From NCBI GenBank assembly GCA_021798855.1, contig JAJZBP010000034.1, positions 1 to 12,918 of the forward strand: DNA of 12,918 bases, in the 5' to 3' direction. Source of the DNA: Bacillota bacterium (GTDB lineage Bacteria; Bacillota; Sulfobacillia; JAJZIM01; JAJZBP01). The translations under genes and the position numbers were made by a program. Every line of letters starts with the position of its first letter. Position 1 is the stretch's first letter. Shown piece by piece: positions 6,903-12,837 of this stretch. The notes under the pieces are model-generated. The model searched no databases. It was not told the DNA's origin and saw only the letters and a program-made list of their open reading frames with translations.

Positions 6903-8125
6903 CGGAACGTCTCCCCGTCCGGCTTCCGCCCGCCGATCGGGCTACCCGCCTTTCCGCCCGGCGGCATCCCCACAGCCCGGCTTCCCGCCACCGGCCTCCC
7001 CGCCACCAAAACCAGGGCCGCCTTGGCCGCCGGGCGGAAGGGATGCTGGTCCCAGACCACCAGGTCCGCCTCCTTCCCGGGTTCCAGGGTGCCGACCCGG
7101 TCCCCCACGCCGCAGATCTCGGCGGCGTGGCCGGTGATGGCGCATAGGGCGGCTTCTTCCTCCAGGCCCTCCCCAGCCGTGAGAGCGGCCAAAAGCCGCA
7201 GAAACTCAAGAGGCAGCACAGGATGGTCGGTGGTGATGGCCACCTTGACCCCCGCCCGATGCAGAATCCCGGCCGTGGCCAGGTCCTTGCCCCGCAACTC
7301 AACCTTAACCCTGGCCGTCAGTCCCGGCCCGACCACCGCCGGGATCTTCCTGGCCGCCAATTCGGCGGCGACCAGGTGACCCTCGGTGCAATGCTCCAGG
7401 CAAAGGCGCAGGGAGAACTCCTCGGCGATCCGCAGGCCGGTACAGATGTCATCGGCCCGGTGGGCGTGGAGCCGCAGGGGGATTTCCCCCCGCAGCACCC
7501 GGCCGATGCTCTCCATTTTCAGGTCGCGTTCGACCGCGTTTTTTTCCCGTTTGGCCAGGTAGTTTTGGCCGGCCACCAGGGATTCCCGCATAATGGCGGC
7601 GATCCCCGGACGGGTCGCGGGGCGCTTTTTCTCCCGCCCGTAGATCCGCTTGGGGTTTTCCCCCAGGGCGGCCTTCAGTCCGGCGGGGGCCTTCAGGACC
7701 ATCTCCTCCACCGTTCGGCCCCAGGTGCGCAGGGTGGCGCCCTCCCCGCCGAGGACGTTGGCGCTGCCCTGGGTGCAAAAAACGGTGGTGATTCCCGCGG
7801 TCAGGGCGTCGGCGAAAGCCCGGTCGGCGGGATTGATCCCGTCGATGACCCGCAGGTGGGGGGTGACCGGGTCGGTGGTTTCGTTGACGTCGTCGCCTTC
7901 CTCCCCCACCCCCTCCTCCCAGATGCCCGCGTGGGTGTGGGCGTCGATCAACCCCGGGGTGACCACCCGGCCGTGCGCCTCGACCACCTCCCAACCGGCG
8001 GGGACGGTGACCCGGTCCGCCGGACCGACCGCCAGGATGCGGCCGTCTTGAACCAGCACGGTGCCTTCCGGGAAAACCTCACCCGTCCCGGTGTGGACCT
8101 CGCCTCCGACGTAAGCCTGCGCCAA
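6899..8125 (-). CDS. Metal-dependent amidohydrolase, imidazolonepropionase-like
   Basis: 408 aa from TTG at 8125, with GGAGGAAGGAG upstream. It has the amidohydrolase layout: an N-terminal small beta domain (MAQAYVGGEVHTGTGE), GLIDAHTH with the HxH metal ligands H63 and H65, RLHAHRADDI (H220, H222), LEHCTEGH (H245, H250), TTDHP (D300), and the closing GTLEPGKEADLVVWD that is standard for COG1228-like enzymes. The substrate is unknown; ring amides, cyclic imides or deaminated bases are all possible. As first gene of the operon with ribokinase and nucleoside hydrolase it may act on a released base, which is an inference. The C-terminal 25 residues are Gly/Pro-rich and probably disordered. Confidence 0.9.
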   Translation of the reverse strand: MAQAYVGGEVHTGTGEVFPEGTVLVQDGRILAVGPADRVTVPAGWEVVEAHGRVVTPGLIDAHTHAGIWEEGVGEEGDDVNETTDPVTPHLRVIDGINPADRAFADALTAGITTVFCTQGSANVLGGEGATLRTWGRTVEEMVLKAPAGLKAALGENPKRIYGREKKRPATRPGIAAIMRESLVAGQNYLAKREKNAVERDLKMESIGRVLRGEIPLRLHAHRADDICTGLRIAEEFSLRLCLEHCTEGHLVAAELAARKIPAVVGPGLTARVKVELRGKDLATAGILHRAGVKVAITTDHPVLPLEFLRLLAALTAGEGLEEEAALCAITGHAAEICGVGDRVGTLEPGKEADLVVWDQHPFRPAAKAALVLVAGRPVAGSRAVGMPPGGKAGSPIGGRKPDGETFR

Positions 8126-8249
8126 AAACCTTTCTCCTTCCTCCGCTTGCAGGTTTTACCGAATGAAATAAAGAATACGCTTTCGAGCGGATCGATCCCT
8201 TCCCGCCGGATGCGTCGAAAGCAAAGAACGTAGGGAGGCCCAAAACGGC
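8126..8249. promoter_or_regulatory. Divergent intergenic region with nested palindromes
   Basis: This gap separates the minus-strand amidohydrolase and the plus-strand 80-aa gene. A perfect 8-bp inverted repeat GCTTTCGA (8179-8186) / TCGAAAGC (8215-8222) encloses the palindrome GGATCGATCC (8189-8198). A weak plus-strand promoter candidate is TTGCAG (8147-8152) and AAGAAT (8171-8176), 18 bases apart. If used, the dyad would lie in the 5' leader of the 80-aa gene. The palindromes are seen directly; the promoter is tentative. Confidence 0.4.
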
Positions 8250-8492
8250 ATGGCAGCAAACGAAGAACACTCGTTCCCCCGACTCTTGGCCAAAGCCCAA
8301 CATTTCCGGTCGGATAACTTGGAATACTGCCTCTCCAAGGAAGGCTCCACGGCCCTTCTCTGCGGCGACTGCCCCTTTTACAAGGAAGGGGAGGACGAAG
8401 AACTGGAGTGCGGCTCCTTTTCGCTACTATACCGGCTCTTGCAAAAAAAAATCCTGCGTCCCGAGGACCTGGTGCGTGCCGTCCGGGACTGA
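8250..8492 (+). CDS. 80-aa four-cysteine protein, partner of radical SAM enzyme
   Basis: 80 aa with ATG at 8250 behind GGGAGG. It has four cysteines: C27, then the CGDC pair C38/C41, and C54, spaced C-x10-C-x2-C-x12-C, a pattern that could bind zinc or an Fe-S cluster. A C-terminal helix (LLYRLLQKKILRPEDLVRAV) follows. There is no signal peptide or membrane segment. I do not recognise the family. Its stop overlaps the start of the radical SAM gene by 17 bp, so the two are translationally coupled. It could be a substrate (long RiPP-type precursor), a redox partner or a scaffold; the centrally placed cysteines and lack of a leader/core boundary favour an accessory protein slightly. Confidence 0.75.
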   Translation: MAANEEHSFPRLLAKAQHFRSDNLEYCLSKEGSTALLCGDCPFYKEGEDEELECGSFSLLYRLLQKKILRPEDLVRAVRD

Positions 8493-9624
8493 GGTTGGCC
8501 GCCTCTACCTGGCCGCGGACGCCTTTTTGAAACCCCTGGAGCAGCCCTTCGTCTACAACCGGCGCACCGACGAGCTGTACGAACTGAACGACGAGGCCTT
8601 CGCCCACCTCGACCGTTGTCGGACCGGCGCGGGGGGGGGTGAGGTTGACTTCACCCGCTTTTGCCTGGAAGAGGGGCTCCTGGTGGAGACCGGTCCACCG
8701 GCCCGTTCCCCGCTTCCCGTACGGGCGCCCTCCCCCTCCCTGCGCTACCTGGAGGTTCACCTGACGGCCCGCTGCAACCTGAGCTGCCGCCACTGCTACC
8801 TGGGGGAAGCGCGCCGGGAAGACCTCCCCTGGCCGGTTCTCCGGGGAATCGTGGCCGACTTCGAGACGGTCGGCGGGCTGCGCCTCCTTTTATCCGGCGG
8901 GGAACCCCTTTTGTACCCCCGCTTTTGGGAACTGAACGATCTGCTGGCCGACCGGGCCTACCGTTCGGTTCTCCTGTCGAACGGGAGCCTCCTCGACCGG
9001 GAAACCGTCCGGCGGCTGCGGGTGCAGGAGGTGCAGGTCAGCCTGGACGGCCTCGCTCCCGGCCACGACCTGCTGCGCGGCGCCGGCAACTTTCGCCGGA
9101 CCCTGGAAGCCATCGATCTCCTGCGGGAGGAAGGTCTGGACGTGGCCGTGGCCACCATGGTCCACGCCGGCAACCTGGATGAGATGGAGGATTTGCGCCG
9201 GTTGCTCTTGGAGCGCGGCATCCGGGAATGGAGCGTGGACCTGCCCACCCCCGCCGGGCGGTTGGCGCAGGTCGAGGTGCCTCCCCAGGTGGCCGCGCCC
9301 TACCTGGACCTGGCCTTCGGCGGCGGCACCCATGGCGCCGAAGGCGACTTGGCCTGCGGTTCCCACCTGGCGGCGGTGGACGTGGACGGGCGCCTGGTCA
9401 AATGCGGCTTTTACGCCGGCGGTCCCGGACCGGCTGTCGGGCAGGGCCTGCGCCGGGCCTGGGAGGAGTTGCCCAAGGTGGGTCTGGCCGACCTGGCCTG
9501 CCCCGCGTCCTGCCCCAGTCTGGGCGACTGCCGCGGCGGCTGTCGCTACCGGGCCGAGGTCATGGCCCGTCCGGGAGCGCCCGATCCGGTCGGTTGCGCC
9601 CGTTTCGGGCAGCCGGTGCCCTGA
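8476..9624 (+). CDS. Radical SAM/SPASM maturase with PqqD-like N-terminal domain
   Basis: 382 aa from GTG at 8476, with GAGGA upstream inside the preceding gene. Residues about 8-70 resemble PqqD/RRE peptide-binding domains (PFVYNRRTDELYELNDEAF, then FCLEEGLLVE). The radical SAM core starts at LTARCNLSCRHCYLG with cluster ligands C100, C104 and C107, and GGEPL (141-145). The C-terminal SPASM region has C294, GRLVKC (C310), C342, C346, C352, C356 and C374, enough for auxiliary 4Fe-4S clusters. Such enzymes modify peptides or proteins (PqqE, AnSME and mycofactocin MftC are known members). It is coupled to the 80-aa four-Cys gene. The substrate and chemistry are not known; there is no obvious transporter or protease in the window. 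Confidence 0.92.
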   Translation: MPSGTEVGRLYLAADAFLKPLEQPFVYNRRTDELYELNDEAFAHLDRCRTGAGGGEVDFTRFCLEEGLLVETGPPARSPLPVRAPSPSLRYLEVHLTARCNLSCRHCYLGEARREDLPWPVLRGIVADFETVGGLRLLLSGGEPLLYPRFWELNDLLADRAYRSVLLSNGSLLDRETVRRLRVQEVQVSLDGLAPGHDLLRGAGNFRRTLEAIDLLREEGLDVAVATMVHAGNLDEMEDLRRLLLERGIREWSVDLPTPAGRLAQVEVPPQVAAPYLDLAFGGGTHGAEGDLACGSHLAAVDVDGRLVKCGFYAGGPGPAVGQGLRRAWEELPKVGLADLACPASCPSLGDCRGGCRYRAEVMARPGAPDPVGCARFGQPVP

Positions 9625-9781
9625 AATGGAAATTATATCATCCATTAACGCTTTGCGGTTTCTTCCTGTTCTTGTGCTTCACGCTAAAATTCCAGCAGAC
9701 GCTCATAGTTGGATCTCAATAAAGGCGTGTATTATTTATATGGAAGTTAAATCATCGAATGGAAACGGAACCAAGATGATT

Positions 9782-9907
9782 TCATTCCTCATTTTCCACC
9801 AGAGGCTTTCCGTCGGTGATCGAATAAATGTCTTCCGCTTCCTCCTTCAGGAAAGCAAAAGAGGCATTGTTGGTTTCCCAAAGGAGTTTTGGCCAATCCT
9901 TGCACAT
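9782..9907 (-). CDS. 41-aa acidic small ORF, possible antitoxin remnant
   Basis: It runs from ATG at 9907 to TGA at 9782-9784. The product reads MCKDWPKLLWETN, then SFAFLKEEAEDIYSITDG, and ends KPLVENEE. The acidic tail with a Phe and an E-D-I-Y motif recalls the C-terminal tails of small toxin-antitoxin antitoxins, but the match is by impression only. An extended -10 TGGTATAAT sits 18 bases upstream. There is no good Shine-Dalgarno site. It may be a complete mini-gene or the C-terminus of a lost longer gene. Overlapping frames on both strands are also open, so coding is not certain. Confidence 0.35.
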   Translation of the reverse strand: MCKDWPKLLWETNNASFAFLKEEAEDIYSITDGKPLVENEE

Positions 9908-9924
9908 TGTCCGGAAGTCGGAAT

Positions 9925-9933
9925 ATTATACCA
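9925..9933 (-). promoter_or_regulatory. Extended -10 promoter element
   Basis: On the minus strand TGGTATAAT is a perfect -10 hexamer (9925-9930) with the upstream TG of an extended -10. The -35 region (GATCTT) is poor, as is common for extended -10 promoters. It faces the 41-aa ORF; the predicted start of transcription would be near 9918, giving a leader of about 10 bases. Confidence 0.4.
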
Positions 9934-9991
9934 CGATGGCCGAAAAAAAGATCCACTAAATCCATGCAACGTTCCCTAACGAAGGAAACGC

Positions 9992-10189
9992 TTAAAGTGT
10001 CAGGCCGAGCACCGCCCCCATCTCCTCCACCCGCTCCCCCGGGTTGTTCTTAACCGGAGTTCCACGGTGGCCGCCTCGGCTGCCCGCGCTACCGTCCTCA
10101 ATTTTGACGGCGATCCCCCATCCATTGGCGGGCATCAACCGCCATCCGGGACGTTTTTCCCGTCCGCGCGGCCCTTGGCCGGTCGCCAT
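9992..10189 (-). pseudogene. Remnant of L-asparaginase II (C-terminal fragments)
   Basis: A 65-aa frame that starts with ATG 10189, just after the hydrolase stop. Its middle reads NGWGIAVKIEDGSAGSRG, which matches the G-[ILV]-A-[ILV]-K-I-E-D-G-[NS] motif of the L-asparaginase II family (PF06089 type), and its end TPVKNNPGERV matches the family's C-terminal P-V-x-N-x-x-G-E-x-V pattern. The family protein is over 300 aa, so most of it, including the segment between these two motifs, is missing. The fragment is therefore probably a decayed gene that sat downstream of the C26 hydrolase. The match was made from memory of the family pattern, not by a search. Confidence 0.55.
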
Positions 10190-10195
10190 CCAGCT

Positions 10196-10921
10196 TCAGG
10201 GGTTGCGTTTTGAGGCATCCTCAACCAAAGCGCGAAAAAGCCGGCCCGCGGACGGATGGCGACCGGCCATCAGTTCGGGATGCCACTGCACCCCGACGGC
10301 CCAGGGACCGTCCGCGGCTTCGATGCCCTCGACGCAGCCGTCGTGGGCCAAGGCGGTGGCCGAGAAGCCGGCGGGGACTCGGTCGACCGCCTGGTGATGG
10401 TAGGAATTTACCCGCAAGACGGATTCGCCGAGGATGGCCCGCAGTTTCGACCCGGGCGTGACCTTGACCTCGTGGGTGGGATACCATTCCGGGGCGTCCT
10501 GGCGATGCTTGAGTCCGGTTTGCAGGGTTTGATGCAAGGTCCCCCCCAAGGCCACGGCGAGCACCTGGATACCCCGGCAGATCCCCAAAACCGGTATCGC
10601 CCAGTCCACGCTCAAGCGGGCCAAAGCCAGTTCGTGGGAATCCCGGTCCGGCGAAATGCTTCCCAGGCCGGGTTGTGGCTCCTGCCCGTAGTGAATCGGG
10701 TCCAAGTCCCCACCGCCGGACAGGATCAGGCCGTCAAGAAACGCCAGGTGGGACTCGGCCCGGCCGGAGCCGGGGGAAGCCGGAAGGAGAAAGGGGATTC
10801 CTCCGGCTTCCCAAACGGCTTGGGCATAAGCCTCGTTCAAACGGTCGTGATTTTTTTCCCGGCCGCAGGTTATGCCGATCTTGGCGGCATGGTTTTTCGC
10901 CGGCAGGTCTTGCTTCAACAT
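10196..10921 (-). CDS. Class-I glutamine amidotransferase-like hydrolase (peptidase C26)
   Basis: 241 aa from ATG at 10921, with AAGGAG 11 bases upstream inside the end of mazF. It has the gamma-glutamyl-hydrolase layout of the PuuD type: GITCGRE near the start, LDGLILSGGGDLDP (oxyanion region), the nucleophile elbow GICRGIQ with Cys115, NSYHHQAVDRV, and VQWHPE with His214 and Glu216. All three catalytic residues are present. Members cleave gamma-glutamyl amides such as gamma-glutamyl-GABA; the exact substrate is not fixed here. The gene is 5 bp from the mazF stop, so the two are probably cotranscribed. The asparaginase remnant follows directly, suggesting an earlier amide/nitrogen-related neighbourhood. 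Confidence 0.92.
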   Translation of the reverse strand: MLKQDLPAKNHAAKIGITCGREKNHDRLNEAYAQAVWEAGGIPFLLPASPGSGRAESHLAFLDGLILSGGGDLDPIHYGQEPQPGLGSISPDRDSHELALARLSVDWAIPVLGICRGIQVLAVALGGTLHQTLQTGLKHRQDAPEWYPTHEVKVTPGSKLRAILGESVLRVNSYHHQAVDRVPAGFSATALAHDGCVEGIEAADGPWAVGVQWHPELMAGRHPSAGRLFRALVEDASKRNP

Positions 10922-10926
10922 CGCCG

Positions 10927-11274
10927 TCAGATCTCCTTAAGGCCCACGCTGACCGCCAGAGCGTCGTCCACCCGGGCCATGACCGGATCATCCAGGTGGG
11001 CGACCTTCTCCCGCAGGCGTTTTTTATCCAAAGTCCTGATCTGTTCCAGCAGGATCACCGATTCTTTCTCCAACCCGTCGCTTGCGCCCATCTCCACGTG
11101 AATTGGCAGTTTCGTTTTGTCGACCTGAGAGGTGATGGCGGCCACGATGACCGTGGGGCTGTAACGGTTACCGATGTCGTTTTGGAGAACCAACACCGGG
11201 CGCACCCCGCCCTGCTCCGATCCAACCACCGGGCTCAAGTCGGCGAAGAATACGTCGCCACGTCGAATATTCAC
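10927..11274 (-). CDS. mazF: MazF/EndoA-type mRNA interferase toxin
   Basis: 115 aa from GTG at 11274 behind AAGGTGAG. It is closely similar to Bacillus EndoA (NdoA/MazF), recognisable as RRGDVFFADLSPVVGSEQGG, VRPVLVLQNDIGNRYSPT, VAAITSQ and VILLEQIRTLDKKRL. The catalytic Arg25 and Thr48 are present, so it should be an active sequence-specific endoribonuclease. In Bacillus the antitoxin EndoAI (RHH type) lies between alr and this gene. Here no such gene is seen in the 294 bases between the alr stop and mazF; a 128-bp repeat lies there instead. The C26 hydrolase follows at 5 bp. The gene symbol is by similarity; ndoA is an alternative. Confidence 0.96.
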   Translation of the reverse strand: MNIRRGDVFFADLSPVVGSEQGGVRPVLVLQNDIGNRYSPTVIVAAITSQVDKTKLPIHVEMGASDGLEKESVILLEQIRTLDKKRLREKVAHLDDPVMARVDDALAVSVGLKEI

Positions 11275-11312
11275 GGAATCTCACCTTCCCTGCCGTTCCG
11301 GAAAGTCAACAA

Positions 11313-11440
11313 TTTATAGCACGGGAGCCGCCCCCGGCGGCGAACTGGGCGTCAGGGGTTCGCCGACGGTCCTCGGCGTCACAGGTGACGCCTGCGCCAC
11401 GCTCCAGGCGACGGGCGCATGTACGTAGCCGAACCCCTCC
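11313..11440. repeat. 128-bp structured repeat, copy A (upstream of mazF)
   Basis: Near-identical (six mismatches by eye in 128 bases) to 12710-12837, in the same orientation. Both copies begin TTTATAGCACGGGAGCCGCC. Inside are a perfect hairpin GGCGTCACAGGTGACGCC (11375-11392), a short GCCGCC/GGCGGC stem at the left, a TGCGCC/GGCGCA stem, and outer arms AGGGGTTCG (11354-11362) and CGAACCCCT (11430-11438). On the minus strand it ends in TGCTATAAA, an extended -10-like sequence pointing to mazF. It separates alr from mazF, where the EndoAI gene usually lies. No transposase or terminal inverted repeats were found. Confidence 0.9.
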
Positions 11441-11530
11441 GTCATGGGTAAAAAACCTTTTCGGCCGCAAGTCGGGCTTGAACGGCACCGGGACAATTAA
11501 CATAGTATGCCGCCGAAACAATTCTGCCTG

Positions 11531-11563
11531 CGCCGGACACGTCCACCGCCTTGGCGTCCGGCG
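11531..11563. terminator. Stem-loop just after the alr stop
   Basis: CGCCGGAC (11531-11538) and GTCCGGCG (11556-11563) form a perfect 8-bp GC-rich stem with a 17-base loop, beginning 5 bases after the alr TGA on the minus strand. There is no T tract after it in the direction of transcription, so it is not a classic intrinsic terminator. It may slow or protect the alr transcript before mazF. Confidence 0.35.
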
Positions 11564-11568
11564 TTTCC

Positions 11569-12693
11569 TCAACGTTTCCGGTAGGTACGGGGCACCCGGG
11601 ACGAGATCGCGCAAACCACCTCGTAGTTGACGGTTCCCCGCCAGCCGGCCATCTCCGAAGCGGTGATCCGTTCGTCGCCCTGGTTTCCCAGGAGGACGGC
11701 CTCGTCCCCTTCTCGGACATCCCGGACCGCGGTTACATCCACCAGCAACTGGTCCATGCAGACCCGGCCCACCACGGGAACCCGCCGTCCGCCCACCAGG
11801 ACCAGGCCGGTGTTGGTAAGGCTGCGCGCGTACCCGTCGGCATAACCGACGGGCAAAGTGGCGATCCGCGCCCGATCCGGCGTGTGGTAAAGGGCGCCGT
11901 AACTGAGAGGCGTACCGGCCTCCACCTCTTTGAGAAAGGCAATTTTGGTTTTCCAAGTCAGGGCCGGACGCAGGTCGCCGGAAAACCCCGGGAAGGGATC
12001 CAGGCCGTAAACGGCGATCCCCACCCGCACCAAATCCAGGTGGCTCTCCGGAAAACGCCAGGCTGCCGCCGAATTGGCGGCATGCCACACAGGAACGGGG
12101 ATACCGGCTCGAGCCGTCTCCCGTCGTAGCCGCTCCAGGATGGCCAATTGCCGGCGCGTCGGCGCCGGGTCCGGTTCGTCCGCCCGGGCCAGGTGGGTGA
12201 AGACGCCCTCCAACCGGACACCCGGATCGTGGGCCACCCGGCGCAGGAAGGCCAGGGCCTGGTCCGGCCGCACACCCAAGCGGCCCATGCCGGTGTCCAC
12301 CTTCACCTGGATGGCGACGGGTCTTCCCCCGGCCACGCCCTCTTTGGACATGGCTTCCAGCGAGGCGTGGGAATAGACGGTTTGGGTTAGACTGGCCGCG
12401 CTTACCACGGCCGCTTGGTCCGGCGAAGCCGGACCAAGCACGAGAATGGGGGCGCCGATCCCGGCCCGGCGCAGGGTGGCCCCCTCCTCGGGCAGGGCAA
12501 CCCCCAAGCTGGTCGCTCCGGCGGCCAGGGCCGTTTGGGACACCTCGACCGCTCCGTGTCCGTAGGCGTTGGCTTTGACCACGGCCATCAGCCCGGTGGC
12601 CGGCGCCAACCTGGCCTTGAGCAGAGCGACGTTGGCCGCAACCGACGGGAGGTCGATTTCCAGCCAGGTGGGGCGCAAGTTTTCTTTTTCCAA
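11569..12693 (-). CDS. alr: Alanine racemase
   Basis: PLP enzyme that interconverts L- and D-alanine for peptidoglycan. I choose TTG at 12693, preceded by AAAGGAG, giving 374 aa. The frame stays open to 12825, but that extension is translated repeat DNA. With this start the PLP lysine in AVVKANAYGHG is K40 and the catalytic tyrosine in PLSYGALYHTP is Y265, matching the numbering of the Geobacillus enzyme within one residue. Other motifs: RPTWLEIDL at the N-terminus, KVDTGMGRLG, WHAANSAA, RVGIAVYGLDP, LPVGYADGYAR and GRVCMDQ. An in-frame TTG at 12678 is an alternative start. The gene is bracketed by two copies of the 128-bp repeat. Confidence 0.96.
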   Translation of the reverse strand: MEKENLRPTWLEIDLPSVAANVALLKARLAPATGLMAVVKANAYGHGAVEVSQTALAAGATSLGVALPEEGATLRRAGIGAPILVLGPASPDQAAVVSAASLTQTVYSHASLEAMSKEGVAGGRPVAIQVKVDTGMGRLGVRPDQALAFLRRVAHDPGVRLEGVFTHLARADEPDPAPTRRQLAILERLRRETARAGIPVPVWHAANSAAAWRFPESHLDLVRVGIAVYGLDPFPGFSGDLRPALTWKTKIAFLKEVEAGTPLSYGALYHTPDRARIATLPVGYADGYARSLTNTGLVLVGGRRVPVVGRVCMDQLLVDVTAVRDVREGDEAVLLGNQGDERITASEMAGWRGTVNYEVVCAISSRVPRTYRKR

Positions 12694-12709
12694 AAGGGCA
12701 GTGTTCTCC

Positions 12710-12837
12710 TTTATAGCACGGGAGCCGCCCCCGGCGGCGAACTGGGCGTCAGGGGTTCGGCGACGGTCCTCGGCGTCACAGGTGACGCCTGCGCCACGAT
12801 TCAGGCGACGGGCGCATGTACGCAACCGAACCCTTCC
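12710..12837. repeat. 128-bp structured repeat, copy B (upstream of alr)
   Basis: Near-identical copy of 11313-11440 in the same orientation, with the central hairpin at 12772-12789. At 12760 it has G where copy A has C at 11363; this restores a base pair in the outer stem. The minus-strand end TGCTATAAA runs directly into the alr Shine-Dalgarno sequence (TATAAAGGAG), so repeat and gene share a boundary. The repeat is open in frame with alr, which produces a false N-terminal extension. Confidence 0.9.

Larger units (their letters stand above)
9625..9991. other. AT-rich island with only small or decayed ORFs
   Basis: Base composition drops sharply from the GC-rich surroundings, suggesting transferred or decaying DNA. 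On the plus strand a frame runs from ATG 9626 to 9979 (117 aa), but it has no recognisable family. On the minus strand is the 41-aa ORF at 9782-9907 and, at 9645-9716, a fragment reading RSNYERLLEF, TAG, then REAQEQEETAKR, TAA, which looks like a decayed coding sequence. An imperfect 7-bp stem lies at 9970-9990. No transposase or terminal repeats were seen. Confidence 0.55.

Noticed and set aside
5977..7302. Long N-terminal extension of the nucleoside hydrolase frame (759 aa in total)
   Set aside because: The extension overlaps rbsK and the amidohydrolase and is rich in G and R with no motif; the family start is at 5976.
9645..9716. In-frame TAG in a coding-like fragment as a recoded (pyrrolysine-type) codon
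   Set aside because: The fragment is very short, has a further stop soon after, and lies in decaying AT-rich DNA; a simple nonsense mutation is far more likely.
9626..9979. 117-aa plus-strand frame directly after the radical SAM stop
   Set aside because: It lacks a ribosome binding site and any recognised family, and it overlaps the minus-strand 41-aa ORF. An open frame of this size can occur by chance; I keep it only as part of the AT-rich island.
12694..12825. N-terminal extension of alanine racemase
   Set aside because: It is translated from repeat copy B; an equivalent peptide is encoded by copy A without any alr gene. The PLP lysine and tyrosine positions fit the TTG at 12693.
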